Source of the DNA: Inia geoffrensis
Taxonomy: Eukaryota; Chordata; Mammalia; Artiodactyla; Iniidae
Direction of reading: 5' to 3'
Assembly (NCBI GenBank): GCA_036417435.1
Contig: CM070915.1
Location: 82,151,799 to 82,215,798, forward strand
DNA length: 64,000 bases
The translations under genes were made by a program, and so were the position numbers. Position 1 is the first letter of the stretch, and the number at the start of each line of letters is the position of its first letter. Positions 1 through 12,592 of this stretch are shown piece by piece. A model generated the notes under the pieces. The model was not told the origin of the DNA, searched no databases, and saw only the letters and a list, made by a program, of their open reading frames with translations.

Positions 1-94
1 AGTGTTAGTGTCCTGGTTAAGATTAGGGCACGGGTAAGGGTAAGGCTTCGGGTGAGGGTCAGGGTTAGGATTCGGGTTAGGTTTAGGGTTAGGG
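1..94 (+). repeat. Partial M2-like monomer at left window edge
   Basis: The first 94 bases are the 3' end of an M2-like monomer. They differ from the matching stretch at 8407-8500 at positions 4, 36 and 50, so the near-identity with the second 8406-bp copy starts at about 60. Confidence 0.85.
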
Positions 95-148
95 AATGGG
101 GAGGGATTAGGGTATAGTTTAGGGTTAGGGTGAGGGTTAGGGTTAGGG
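95..148 (+). repeat. 54-bp mini-unit
   Basis: Nine hexamers: the first part of an M3-like monomer (AATGGG GAGGGA TTAGGG TATAGT) joined directly to a TTAGGG run, here with one TGAGGG. It equals a 168-bp monomer lacking 114 bp (19 hexamers). Confidence 0.85.
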
Positions 149-1156
149 AATGAGGAGGGATTAGGGAATAGTTTAGGGTACGAGAACGATTAAGGGTTAG
201 CGTACGTGTGAGGGCACAAGTTAGTGTTGGTTTCCTGGTTAAGATTAGGGCACGGGTGAGGGTAAGGTTTCGGGTGAGGGTCAGGGATAGAATTCGGGTT
301 AGGGTTAGGGTTAGGGAATGGGGAGATATTAGGGCACAGTTTAGGGTACCACAACGCTTAAGGTTTAGCGTACGTGTGAGGTCACTAGTTAGTGTTAGTG
401 TACTGCTTACGATTAGGGCACGGGTGAGGGTAAGGCCTCGGAAGAGGGTCACGTTAAGGGTTAGGGTTATGGTTAGGGTTAGGGAATGGGGATTGATTAG
501 GGTACAGGTAAGGGTATGGCAATGGCTTAGGGTTGGCGTACGTTAGAGGGCATGGGTTAGTGTTGATTTACTGGTTAAAATTAGGATACGGGTGAGGGTA
601 AAGTTTCGGGTGAGTGTCATGGTTAGGCTTCAGGTTATGGTTAGGGTTAGGGAATGGAGAGGGATTAGGGTACAGGTTAGGGCACCGCTGCGGTTTACTG
701 TTAGCGTACGTTTGAGGGCACAAGTTAGTCTTGGTGTCCTGGTTAAGATTAGGGCACGGGTGAGGGTAAGGCTTCGGGTGAGGGTCAGGGTTAGGATTCG
801 GGTTAGGGTTAGGGTTAGGGAATGGAGAGGGATTAGGGTACAGGTTAGGGTACGACAATGCTTAAGGGTTAGCGTAAGTGTGAGGGCACGAGTTAGTGTT
901 GGTGTACTGGTTAAGACAACGGCACCGATGAGGGTAAGGCCTCGGAAAAGGGTCACGTTCAGGGTTTCGCTTAGGGTTAGGGTTAGGGTATGAGGAGGGA
1001 TTAAGGTACAGGATAGGGTACGACAATGCTTAAGGTTTAGCGTACGTTTGAGGGCATGAGTTAGTGTTTGTGTACTGGTTTAGATTAGGGCATTCGTTAG
1101 GGTAGGGCATCGGAAGTGGGTCAGGTTTAGGGATGGGGTTAGGGTTAGAGTTAAGG
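149..1156 (+). repeat. HOR remainder M3-M8
   Basis: Six monomers start at 149 (M3), 317 (M4), 485 (M5), 653 (M6), 821 (M7) and 989 (M8). M8 begins TATGAGG here instead of AATGGGG. The repeat is copied at 8555-9562. Confidence 0.88.
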
Positions 1157-4100
1157 AATGGGGAGGGATTAGGGTACAATTTAGGGTACGACAACGCTTA
1201 AGGTTTAGCGTACGTGTGAGGGCACGAGTTAGTGTTGGTGTCCTGGTTAAGATTAGGGCACGGGTGAGTGTAAGGCTTCATGTGAGGGTCAGGGTTAGGA
1301 TTCGGGTTAGGGTTAGGGTTAAGAAATGCAGAGGGATTAGGGTACAGCTTAGGGTACGACAGTGCTTAAGGGGTAGCGTTCGTGTGAGGGCAAGGGTTAG
1401 TTTTAGTGTCCTGGTTAAGATTAGGGCACGGGTGAGGGTAAGGCTTCAGGTGAGGGTCAGGGTTAGGATTCGGGTTAAGGTTAGGGTTAGGGAATGGGAA
1501 GGGATTAGGGTACAGTTTAGGATACGACAACGATTGAGGGTTAGCGTACGTGTGAGGGCACAAGTTAGTGTTGGTGTCCTGTTTAAGATTAGGGCACGGG
1601 TGAGGGTAAGGTTTCGAGTGAGGGTCAGGGATAGAATTCGGGTTAGGGTTAGGGTTAGGGTTAGGGAATGGGGAGATATTAGGGCACAGTTTAGGGTACC
1701 ACAACTTTTAAGGTTTAGCGTACGTGTGAGGTCATTAGTTAGTGTTAGTGTACTGCTTACGATTAGGGCACGGGTGAGGGTAAGGCCTCGGAAGAGGGTC
1801 ACGTTAAGGGTTAGGGTTAGGGTTACGGTTAGGGAATGGGGATTGATTAGGGTACAGGTTAGGGTACGGCAATGGTTTAGGGTTGACATACGTTAGAGGG
1901 CATGGGTTAGTGTTGATGTACTGGTTAAAATTAGGACACGGGTGAGGGTAAAGTTTCGGGTGAGTGTCATGGTTAGGTTTCAGGTTAGGGGTAGGGTTAG
2001 GGAATGGAGAGGGATTAGGGTACAGGTTAGGGTACCGCTGAGGTTTAGTGTTAGCGTATGTTTGAGGGCACGAGTTAGTCTTGGTGTCCTGGTTAAGATT
2101 TGGGCACGGGTGAGGGTAAGGCTTCGGGTGAGGGTCAGGGTTAGGATTCGGGTTAGGGTTAGGGCTAAGGAATGCAGAGGGATTAGGGTACAGCTTAGGG
2201 TACGACAGTGCTTAAGGGTTAGCGTTCGTGAGAGGGCAAGGGTTAGTGTTAGTGTCCCTGTTAAGATTAGGGCACGGGTGAGGGTAAGGCTTCAGCTGAG
2301 GGTCAGGGTTAGGGTTCGGGTTAGGGTTAGGGTTAGGGAATGGGGAGGGATTAGGGTACAGTTTAGGATACGACAACGATTAAGGGTTAGCGTACGTGTG
2401 AGGGCACGAGTTAGTGTTGGTGTTCTGTTTAAGATTAGGGCACGGGTGAGGGTAAGGTTTCGGGTGAGGGTCAGGGATAGAATTCGGGTTAGGGTTAGGG
2501 TTAGGGAATGGGGAGATATTAGGGCACAGTTTAGGGTACCACAACTCTTAAGGTTTAGCGTACGTGTGAGGTCACTAGTTAGTGTTAGTGTACTGCTTAC
2601 GATTAGGGCACGGGTGAGGGTAAGGCCTAGGAAGAGGGTCACGTTAAGGGTTCGGGTTAGGGTTAGGGTTAGGGAATGGGGAATGATTAGGGTACAGGTT
2701 AGGGTACGGCAATGGCTTAGGGTTGGTGTACGTTAGAGGGCATGGGTTAGTGTTGATGTACTGGTTAAAATTAGGACACGGGTGAGGGTAAAGTTTCGGG
2801 TGAGTGTCATGGTTAGGTTTCAGGTGAGGGTTAGGGCTAGGGAATGGAGAGCGATTAGGGTACAGGTTAGGGTACCGCTGCGGTTTAGTGTTAGCGTACG
2901 TTTGAGGGCACGAGTTAGTCTTGGTGTCCTGGTTAAGATTAGGGCACGGGTGAGGGTAAGGCTTCGGGTGAGGGTCAGGGTTAGAATTCGGGTTAGGGTT
3001 AGGCCTAAGGAATGCAGAGGGTTTAGCGTACAGCTTAGGGTACGACAGTGCTTAAGGGTTAGCGTTCGTGAGAGGGCAAGGGTTAGTGTTAGTGTCCTGG
3101 TTAAGATTAGGGCACGGGTGAGGGTAAGGCTTCAAGTGAGGTTCAGGGTTAGGGTTCAGGTTAGGGTTAGGGTTAGGGAATGGGGAGGGATTAGGGTACA
3201 GTTTAGGGTACGACAACGATTAAGGGTTAGCGTACGTGTGAGGGCACGAGTTAGTGTTGGTGTTCTGTTTAAGATTAGGGCACGGGTGAGGGTAAGGTTT
3301 CGGGTGAGGGTCAGGGATAGAATTCGGTTTAGGGTTAGGGTTAGGGAATGGGGAGATATTAGGGCACAGTTTAGGGTACCACAACTCTTAAGGTTTAGCG
3401 TACGTGTGAGGTCACTAGTTAGTGTTAGTGTACTGCTTACGATTAGGGCACGGGTGAGGGTAAGGCCTAGGTAGAGGGTCACGTTAAGGGTTCAGGTTAG
3501 GGTTAGGGTCAGGGAATGGGGAATGATTAGGGTACAGGTTAGGGTATGGCAATGGCTTAGGGTTGGCGTACGTTAGAGGGCATGGGTTAGTGTTGATGTA
3601 CTGGTTAAAATTAGGATACGGGTGAGGGTAAAGTTTCGGGTGAGTGTCATGGTTAGGTTTCAGGTTATGGTTAGGGTTAGGGAATGGAGAGGGATTAGGG
3701 TACAGGTTAGGGCACCGCTGCGGTTTACTGTTAGCGTACGTTTGAGGGCACGAGTTAGTCTTGGTGTCCTGGTTAAGATTAGGGCACGGGTGAGGGTAAG
3801 GCTTCGGGTGAGGGTCAGGGTTAGGATTCGGGTTAGGTTTAGGGTTAGGGAATGGAGAGGGATTAGGGTACAGGTTAGGGTACGACAATGCTTAAGGGTT
3901 AGCGTAAGTGTGAGGGCACGAGTTAGTGTTGGTGTACTGGTTAAGACAACGGCACCGATGAGGGTAAGGCCTCGGAAAAGGGTCACGTTCAGGGTTTCGC
4001 TTAGGGTTAGGGTTAGGGAATGGGGAGGGATTAAGGTACAGGATAGGGTACGACAATGCTTAACGGTTAGCGTACGTTTGAGGGCATGAGTTAGTGTTTG

Positions 4101-4186
4101 TGTACTGGTTAAGATTAGGGCATTCGTTAGGGTAGGGCATCGGAAGTGGGTCAGGTTTAGGGATGGGGTTAGGGTTATGGTTAAGG
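1157..4186 (+). repeat. Composite 18-monomer segment (3030 bp)
   Basis: Monomer order is M1 M2 M3 M4, then two five-monomer cycles (M5, M6/M1 hybrid, M2, M3, M4), then M5 M6 M7 M8. An extra TTAGGG before M4 at 1667 accounts for the 6 bp over 18 x 168. Confidence 0.85.
1835..3514 (+). repeat. Two 840-bp five-monomer sub-repeats
   Basis: Cycles start at 1835 and 2675, each made of M5, M6/M1, M2, M3 and M4. The hybrids at 2003 and 2843 start as M6 (TACCGC) and end as M1, going straight to AATGCA of M2. M7, M8 and an M1 are thereby skipped, as expected from unequal exchange between M6 and M1. Confidence 0.85.
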
Positions 4187-5584
4187 AATGGGGAGGGATT
4201 AGGGTACAATTTAGGGTACGACAACGCTTAAGGTTTAGCGTACGTGTGAGGGCACGAGTTAGTGTTGGTGTCCTGGTTAAGATTAGGGCACGGGTGAGGG
4301 TAAGGCTTCGGGTGAGGGTCAGGGTTAGGATTCGGGTTAGGGTTAGGGTTAAGAAATGCAGAGGGATTAGGGTACAGCTTAGGGTACGACAGTGCTTAAG
4401 GGTTAGCGTTCGTGTGAGGGCAAGGGTTAGTGTTAGTGTCCTGGTTAAGATTAGGGCACGGGTGAGGGTAAGGCTTCGGGTGAGGGTCAGGGTTAGGATT
4501 CGGGTTAGGGTTAGGGTTAGGGAATGGGGAGGGAGTAGGGTATAGTTTAGGGTTAGGGTTAGGGTTAGGGTTAGGGAATGGGGAGGGATTAGGGTACAGT
4601 TTAGGGTACGACAACGATTGAGGGTTAGCGTACGTGTGAGGGCACGAGTTAGTGTTGGTGTCCTGTTTAAGATTAGGGCACGGGTGAGGGTAAGGTTTCG
4701 AGTGAGGGTCAGGGATAGAATTCGGGTTAGGGTTAGGGTTAGGGAATGGGGAGATATTAGGGCACAGTTTAGGGTACCACATCTCTTAAGGTTTAGCGTA
4801 CGTGTGAGGTCACTAGTTAGTGTTAGTGTACTGCTTACGATTAGGGCACGGGTGAGGGTAAGGCCTCGGAAGAGGGTCACGTTAAGGGTTAGGGTTAGGG
4901 TTACGGTTAGGGAATGGGGATTGATTAGGGTACAGGTAAGGGTACGGCAAAGGTTTAGGGTTGACATACGTTAGAGGGCATGGGTTAGTGTTGATGTACT
5001 GGTTAAAATTAGGACACGGGTGAGGGTAAAGTTTCGGGTGAGTGTCATGGTTAGGTTTCAAGTTAGGGTTAGGGTTAGGGAATGGAGAGGGATTAGGGTA
5101 CAGGTTAGGGTACCGCTGAGGTTTAGTGTTAGCGTATGTTTGAAGGCACGAGTTAGTCTTGGTGTCCTGGTTAAGATTAGGGCACGGGTGAAGGTAAGGC
5201 TTCGGGTGAGGGTCAGGGTTAGGATTCGGGTTAGGGTTAGGGTTAGGGAATGGAGAGGGATTAGGGTACAGTTTAGGGTACGATAATGCTTAAGGGTTAG
5301 CGTAAGTGTGAGGGCACGAGTTAGTGTTGGTGTACTGCTTAAGACAACGGCAACGATGAGGGTAAGGCCTCGGAAAAGGGTCACGTTCAGGGTTTCGCTT
5401 AGGGTTAGGGTTAGGGAATGGGGAGGGATTAGGGTACAGGATAGGGTACGACAATGCTTAAGGGTTAGCGTACGTTTGAGTGCATGAGTTAGTGTTTGTG
5501 TACTGGTTAAGTTTAGGGCATTGGTTAGGGTAGGGCATCGGATGTGGGTCAGGTTTAGGGATGGGGTTAGGGTTAGGGTTAAGG
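4187..5584 (+). repeat. 8-monomer HOR plus 54-bp mini-unit (1398 bp)
   Basis: M1 4187, M2 4355, mini-unit 4523, M3 4577, then M4 to M8 in register. Copied at 12593-13990. Confidence 0.88.
4523..4576 (+). repeat. 54-bp mini-unit with five perfect TTAGGG
   Basis: Four M3-like hexamers, including GTAGGG and TATAGT, are followed by five perfect TTAGGG at 4547-4576. Five is the longest perfect run I noticed in the window. It lies between M2 and M3. Confidence 0.88.
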
Positions 5585-6928
5585 AATGGGGAGGGATTAG
5601 GGTACAATTTAGGGTACGACAACGCTTAAGGTTTAGCGTACGTGTGAGGGCACGAGTTAGTGTTGGTGTCCTGGTTAAGATTAGGGCACGGGTGAGGGTA
5701 AGGCTTCGGGTGAGGGTCAGGGTTAGAATTCGGGTTAGGGTTAGGCCTAAGGAATGCAGAGGGTTTAGCGTACAGCTTAGGGTACGACAGTGCTTAAGGG
5801 TTAGCGTTCGTGAGAGGGCAAGGGTTAGTGTTAGTGTCCTGGTTAAGATTAGGGCACGGGTGAGGGTAAGGCTTCAAGTGAGGTTCAGGGTTAGGGTTCA
5901 GGTTAGGGTTAGGGTTAGGGAATGGGGAGGGATTAGGGTACAGTTTAGGGTACGACAACGATTAAGGGTTAGCGTACGTGTGAGGGCACGAGTTAGTGTT
6001 GGTGTTCTGTTTAAGATTAGGGCACGGGTGAGGGTAAGGTTTCGGGTGAGGGTCAGGGATAGAATTCGGTTTAGGGTTAGGGTTAGGGAATGGGGAGATA
6101 TTAGGGCACAGTTTAGGGTACCACAACTCTTAAGGTTTAGCGTACGTGTGAGGTCACTAGTTAGTGTTAGTGTACTGCTTACGATTAGGGCACGGGTGAG
6201 GGTAAGGCCTAGGTAGAGGGTCACGTTAAGGGTTCAGGTTAGGGTTAGGGTCAGGGAATGGGGAATGATTAGGGTACAGGTTAGGGTACGGCAATGGCTT
6301 AGGGTTGGCGTACGTTAGAGGGCATGGGTTAGTGTTGATGTACTGGTTAAAATTAGGACACGGGTGAGGGTAAAGTTTCGGGTGAGTGTCATGGTTAGGT
6401 TTCAGGTGAGGGTTAGGGCTAGGGAATGGAGAGGGATTAGGGTACAGGTTAGGGTACTGCTGCGGTTTAGTGTTAGCGTACGTTTGAGGGCACGAGTTAG
6501 TCTTGGTGTCCTGGTTAAGATTAGGGCACGGGTGAGGGTAAGGCTTCGGGTTAGGGTCAGGGTTAGGATTCGGGTTAGGGTTAGGGTTAGGGAATGGAGA
6601 GGGATTAGGGTACAGGTTAGGGTACGACAATGCTTACGGGTTAGCGTAAGTGTGAGGTCACGAGTTACTGTTGGTGTACTGGTTAAGACAACGGCACCGA
6701 TGAGGTTAAGGCCTCGGAAAAGGGTCACTTTCAGGGTTTCGCTTAGGGTTAGGGTTAGGGAATGGGGAGGGATTAGGGTACAGGAAAGGGTACGACAGTG
6801 CTTAAGGGTTAGCGTACGTTTGAGGGCATGAGTTAGTGTTTGTGTACTGGTTAAGATTAGGGCATTGGTTAGGGTAGGGCATCGGAAGTGGGTCAGGTTT
6901 AGGGATGGGGTTAGGATTAGGGTTAAGG
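5585..6928 (+). repeat. 8-monomer HOR (1344 bp)
   Basis: Complete order M1-M8. About 600 bp of the M1/M2-M5 region repeats the stretch near 2950-3545 at an offset of 2742 bp (16 monomers plus 54), with GGCCTAAGGAATGC shared by both. M8 at 6761 carries GGAAAGGG. Confidence 0.85.
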
Positions 6929-8164
6929 AATGGGGAGGGATTAGGGTACAATTTAGGGTACGACAACGCTTAAGGTTTAGCGTACGTGTGATGGCACGAG
7001 TTAGTGTTGGTGTCCTGGTTAAGTTTAGGGCACGGGTGAGGGTAAGGCTTCGGGTGAGGGTCAGGGTTAGGATTCGGGTTAGTGTTAAGGTTAAGGAATG
7101 CAGAGGGATTAGGGTACAGCTTAGGGTACGACAGTGCTTAAGGGTTAGCGTTCGTGTGAGGGCAAGGGTTAGTGTTAGTGTCCTGGTTAAGATTAGGGCA
7201 CGGGTGAGGGTAAGGCTTCGGGTGAGGGTCAGGGTTAGGATTCGGGTTAGGGTTAGGGTTAGGGAATGGGGAGGGAGTAGGGTATAGTTTAGGGTTAGGG
7301 TTAGGGTTAGGGTTAGGGAATGGGGAGGGATTAGGGTATAGTTTAGGGTACGAGAACGATTAAGGGTTAGCGTACGTGTGAGGGCACAAGTTAGTGTTGG
7401 TTTCCTGGTTAAGATTAGGGCACGGGTGAGGTTAAGGTTTCGGGTGAGGGTCAGGGATAGAATTCGGGTTAGGGTTAGGGTTAGGGAATGGGGAGATATT
7501 AGGGCACAGTTTAGGGTACCAAAACGCTTAAGGTTTAGCGTACGTGTGAGGTCACTAGTTAGTGTTAGTGTACTGCTTACGATTAGGGCACGGGTGAGGG
7601 TAAGGCCTCGGAAGAGGGTCACGTTAAGGGTTAGGGTTATGGTTAGGGTTAGGGAATGGGGATTGATTAGAGTACAGGTTAGGGTATGGCAATGGCTTAG
7701 GGTTGGCGTACGTTAGAGGGCATGGGTTAGTGTTGATGTACTGGTTAAAATTAGGATACGGGTGAGGGTAAAGTTTCGGGTGAGTGTCATGGTTAGGTTT
7801 CAGGTTATGGTTAGGGTTAGGGTTAGGGAATGGAGAGGGATTAGGGTATAGGTTAGGATACGACAATGCTTAAGGGTTAGCGTAAGTGTGAGGGCACGAG
7901 TTAGTGTTGGTGCACTGGTTAAGACAACGGCACCGATGAGGGTAAGGCCTCGGAAAAGGGTCACGTTCAGGGTTTCGCTTAGGGTTAGGGTTAGGGAATG
8001 GGGAGGGATTAAGGTACAGGATAGGGTACGACAATGCTTAAGGGTTAGCGTACGTTTGAGGGCATGAGTTAGTGTTTGTGTACTGGTTAAGATTAGGGCA
8101 TTCGTTAGGGTAGGGCATCGGAAGTGGATCAGGTTTAGGGATGGGGTTAGGGTTAGGGTTAAGG
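6929..8164 (+). repeat. 7-monomer HOR lacking M6, with 54-bp mini-unit (1236 bp)
   Basis: M1 6929, M2 7097, mini-unit 7265, M3 7319, M4 7487, M5 7655, then M7 at 7829 after one extra TTAGGG, and M8 7997. The M5 to M7 jump removes M6 exactly. Confidence 0.87.
7265..7318 (+). repeat. 54-bp mini-unit
   Basis: Same form as at 4523, with GTAGGG and a five-copy TTAGGG run, between M2 and an M3 carrying GAGAACG. Confidence 0.87.
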
Positions 8165-9562
8165 AATGGGGAGGGATTAGGGTACAATTTAGGGTACGAC
8201 AACGCTTAAGGTTTAGCGTACGTGTGAGGGCACGAGTTAGTGTTGGTGTCCTGGTTAAGATTAGGGCACGGGTGAGGGTAAGGCTTCGGGTGAGGGTCAG
8301 GGTTGGGATTCGTGTTAGGGTTAGGGTTAAGAAATGCAGAGGGATTAGGGTACAGCTTAGGGTACGACAGTGCTTAAGGGTTAGCGTTCGTGTGAGGGCA
8401 AGGGTTAGTTTTAGTGTCCTGGTTAAGATTAGGGCACGGGTGAGGGTAAGGCTTCAGGTGAGGGTCAGGGTTAGGATTCGGGTTAGGTTTAGGGTTAGGG
8501 AATGGGGAGGGATTAGGGTATAGTTTAGGGTTAGGGTGAGGGTTAGGGTTAGGGAATGGGGAGGGATTAGGGAATAGTTTAGGGTACGAGAACGATTAAG
8601 GGTTAGCGTACGTGTGAGGGCACAAGTTAGTGTTGGTTTCCTGGTTAAGATTAGGGCACGGGTGAGGGTAAGGTTTCGGGTGAGGGTCAGGGATAGAATT
8701 CGGGTTAGGGTTAGGGTTAGGGAATGGGGAGATATTAGGGCACAGTTTAGGGTACCACAACGCTTAAGGTTTAGCGTACGTGTGAGGTCACTAGTTAGTG
8801 TTAGTGTACTGCTTACGATTAGGGCACGGGTGAGGGTAAGGCCTCGGAAGAGGGTCACGTTAAGGGTTAGGGTTATGGTTAGGGTTAGGGAATGGGGATT
8901 GATTAGGGTACAGGTAAGGGTATGGCAATGGCTTAGGGTTGGCGTACGTTAGAGGGCATGGGTTAGTGTTGATTTACTGGTTAAAATTAGGATACGGGTG
9001 AGGGTAAAGTTTCGGGTGAGTGTCATGGTTAGGCTTCAGGTTATGGTTAGGGTTAGGGAATGGAGAGGGATTAGGGTACAGGTTAGGGCACCGCTGCGGT
9101 TTACTGTTAGCGTACGTTTGAGGGCACAAGTTAGTCTTGGTGTCCTGGTTAAGATTAGGGCACGGGTGAGGGTAAGGCTTCGGGTGAGGGTCAGGGTTAG
9201 GATTCGGGTTAGGGTTAGGGTTAGGGAATGGAGAGGGATTAGGGTACAGGTTAGGGTACGACAATGCTTAAGGGTTAGCGTAAGTGTGAGGGCACGAGTT
9301 AGTGTTGGTGTACTGGTTAAGACAACGGCACCGATGAGGGTAAGGCCTCGGAAAAGGGTCACGTTCAGGGTTTCGCTTAGGGTTAGGGTTAGGGTATGAG
9401 GAGGGATTAAGGTACAGGATAGGGTACGACAATGCTTAAGGTTTAGCGTACGTTTGAGGGCATGAGTTAGTGTTTGTGTACTGGTTTAGATTAGGGCATT
9501 CGTTAGGGTAGGGCATCGGAAGTGGGTCAGGTTTAGGGATGGGGTTAGGGTTAGAGTTAAGG
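8165..9562 (+). repeat. 8-monomer HOR plus 54-bp mini-unit (1398 bp)
   Basis: M1 8165, M2 8333, mini-unit 8501, M3 8555, then M4-M8. It spans the junction between the two 8406-bp copies at about 8466, inside M2. The join leaves no scar and no change of hexamer phase. Confidence 0.86.
8501..8554 (+). repeat. 54-bp mini-unit
   Basis: Counterpart of 95-148, sharing the TGAGGG interruption in the TTAGGG run. Confidence 0.87.
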
Positions 9563-12500
9563 AATGGGGAGGGATTAGGGTACAATTTAGGGTACGACAA
9601 CGCTTAAGGTTTAGCGTACGTGTGAGGGCACGAGTTAGTGTTGGTGTCCTGGTTAAGATTAGGGCACGGGTGAGTGTAAGGCTTCATGTGAGGGTCAGGG
9701 TTAGGATTCGGGTTAGGGTTAGGGTTAAGAAATGCAGAGGGATTAGGGTACAGCTTAGGGTACGACAGTGCTTAAGGGGTAGCGTTCGTGTGAGGGCAAG
9801 GGTTAGTTTTAGTGTCCTGGTTAAGATTAGGGCACGGGTGAGGGTAAGGCTTCAGGTGAGGGTCAGGGTTAGGATTCGGGTTAAGGTTAGGGTTAGGGAA
9901 TGGGAAGGGATTAGGGTACAGTTTAGGATACGACAACGATTGAGGGTTAGCGTACGTGTGAGGGCACAAGTTAGTGTTGGTGTCCTGTTTAAGATTAGGG
10001 CACGGGTGAGGGTAAGGTTTCGAGTGAGGGTCAGGGATAGAATTCGGGTTAGGGTTAGGGTTAGGGTTAGGGAATGGGGAGATATTAGGGCACAGTTTAG
10101 GGTACCACAACTCTTAAGGTTTAGCGTACGTGTGAGGTCATTAGTTAGTGTTAGTGTACTGCTTACGATTAGGGCACGGGTGAGGGTAAGGCCTCGGAAG
10201 AGGGTCACGTTAAGGGTTAGGGTTAGGGTTACGGTTAGGGAATGGGGATTGATTAGGGTACAGGTTAGGGTACGGCAATGGTTTAGGGTTGACATACGTT
10301 AGAGGGCATGGGTTAGTGTTGATGTACTGGTTAAAATTAGGACACGGGTGAGGGTAAAGTTTCGGGTGAGTGTCATGGTTAGGTTTCAGGTTAGGGGTAG
10401 GGTTAGGGAATGGAGAGGGATTAGGGTACAGGTTAGGGTACCGCTGAGGTTTAGTGTTAGCGTATGTTTGAGGGCACGAGTTAGTCTTGGTGTCCTGGTT
10501 AAGATTTGGGCACGGGTGAGGGTAAGGCTTCGGGTGAGGGTCAGGGTTAGGATTCGGGTTAGGGTTAGGGCTAAGGAATGCAGAGGGATTAGGGTACAGC
10601 TTAGGGTACGACAGTGCTTAAGGGTTAGCGTTCGTGAGAGGGCAAGGGTTAGTGTTAGTGTCCCTGTTAAGATTAGGGCACGGGTGAGGGTAAGGCTTCA
10701 GCTGAGGGTCAGGGTTAGGGTTCGGGTTAGGGTTAGGGTTAGGGAATGGGGAGGGATTAGGGTACAGTTTAGGATACGACAACGATTAAGGGTTAGCGTA
10801 CGTGTGAGGGCACGAGTTAGTGTTGGTGTTCTGTTTAAGATTAGGGCACGGGTGAGGGTAAGGTTTCGGGTGAGGGTCAGGGATAGAATTCGGGTTAGGG
10901 TTAGGGTTAGGGAATGGGGAGATATTAGGGCACAGTTTAGGGTACCACAACTCTTAAGGTTTAGCGTACGTGTGAGGTCACTAGTTAGTGTTAGTGTACT
11001 GCTTACGATTAGGGCACGGGTGAGGGTAAGGCCTAGGAAGAGGGTCACGTTAAGGGTTCGGGTTAGGGTTAGGGTTAGGGAATGGGGAATTTTTAGGGTA
11101 CAGGTTAGGGTACGGCAATGGCTTAGGGTTGGTGTACGTTAGAGGGCATGGGTTAGTGTTGATGTACTGGTTAAAATTAGGACACGGGTGAGGGTAAAGT
11201 TTCGGGTGAGTGTCATGGTTAGGTTTCAGGTGAGGGTTAGGGCTAGGGAATGGAGAGCGATTAGGGTACAGGTTAGGGTACCGCTGCGGTTTAGTGTTAG
11301 CGTACGTTTGAGGGCACGAGTTAGTCTTGGTGTCCTGGTTAAGATTAGGGCACGGGTGAGGGTAAGGCTTCGGGTGAGGGTCAGGGTTAGAATTCGGGTT
11401 AGGGTTAGGCCTAAGGAATGCAGAGGGTTTAGCGTACAGCTTAGGGTACGACAGTGCTTAAGGGTTAGCGTTCGTGAGAGGGCAAGGGTTAGTGTTAGTG
11501 TCCTGGTTAAGATTAGGGCACGGGTGAGGGTAAGGCTTCAAGTGAGGTTCAGGGTTAGGGTTCAGGTTAGGGTTAGGGTTAGGGAATGGGGAGGGATTAG
11601 GGTACAGTTTAGGGTACGACAACGATTAAGGGTTAGCGTACGTGTGAGGGCACGAGTTAGTGTTGGTGTTCTGTTTAAGATTAGGGCACGGGTGAGGGTA
11701 AGGTTTCGGGTGAGGGTCAGGGATAGAATTCGGTTTAGGGTTAGGGTTAGGGAATGGGGAGATATTAGGGCACAGTTTAGGGTACCACAACTCTTAAGGT
11801 TTAGCGTACATGTGAGGTCACTAGTTAGTGTTAGTGTACTGCTTACGATTAGGGCACGGGTGAGGGTAAGGCCTAGGTAGAGGGTCACGTTAAGGGTTCA
11901 GGTTAGGGTTAGGGTCAGGGAATGGGGAATGATTAGGGTACAGGTTAGGGTATGGCAATGGCTTAGGGTTGGCGTACGTTAGAGGGCATGGGTTAGTGTT
12001 GATGTACTGGTTAAAATTAGGATACGGGTGAGGGTAAAGTTTCGGGTGAGTGTCATGGTTAGGTTTCAGGTTATGGTTAGGGTTAGGGAATGGAGAGGGA
12101 TTAGGGTACAGGTTAGGGCACCGCTGCGGTTTACTGTTAGCGTACGTTTGAGGGCACGAGTTAGTCTTGGTGTCCTGGTTAAGATTAGGGCACGGGTGAG
12201 GGTAAGGCTTCGGGTGAGGGTCAGGGTTAGGATTCGGGTTAGGTTTAGGGTTAGGGAATGGAGAGGGATTAGGGTACAGGTTAGGGTACGACAATGCTTA
12301 AGGGTTAGCGTAAGTGTGAGGGCACGAGTTAGTGTTGGTGTACTGGTTAAGACAACGGCACCGATGAGGGTAAGGCCTCGGAAAAGGGTCACGTTCAGGG
12401 TTTCGCTTAGGGTTAGGGTTAGGGAATGGGGAGGGATTAAGGTACAGGATAGGGCACGACAATGCTTAACGGTTAGCGTACGTTTGAGGGCATGAGTTAG

Positions 12501-12592
12501 TGTTTGTGTACTGGTTAAGATTAGGGCATTCGTTAGGGTAGGGCATCGGAAGTGGGTCAGGTTTAGGGATGGGGTTAGGGTTATGGTTAAGG
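9563..12592 (+). repeat. Composite 18-monomer segment, second copy
   Basis: Repeats 1157-4186 at +8406, including both 840-bp sub-repeats (10241-11920) and the extra hexamer before M4. Differences seen are at 10113, 11091, 11092, 11810 and 12455. Confidence 0.87.

Noticed and set aside
4547..4576. Recent telomerase healing or fusion point at the five-copy TTAGGG run
   Set aside because: The run is part of a 54-bp unit repeated in seven places, all in the same orientation with no head-to-head junction, so it is repeat structure rather than a new event.
568..9264. Bacterial or phage features such as promoters, ribosome sites and terminators
   Set aside because: AGGG words mimic ribosome binding sites everywhere because of the repeat itself; nothing indicates prokaryotic genes.
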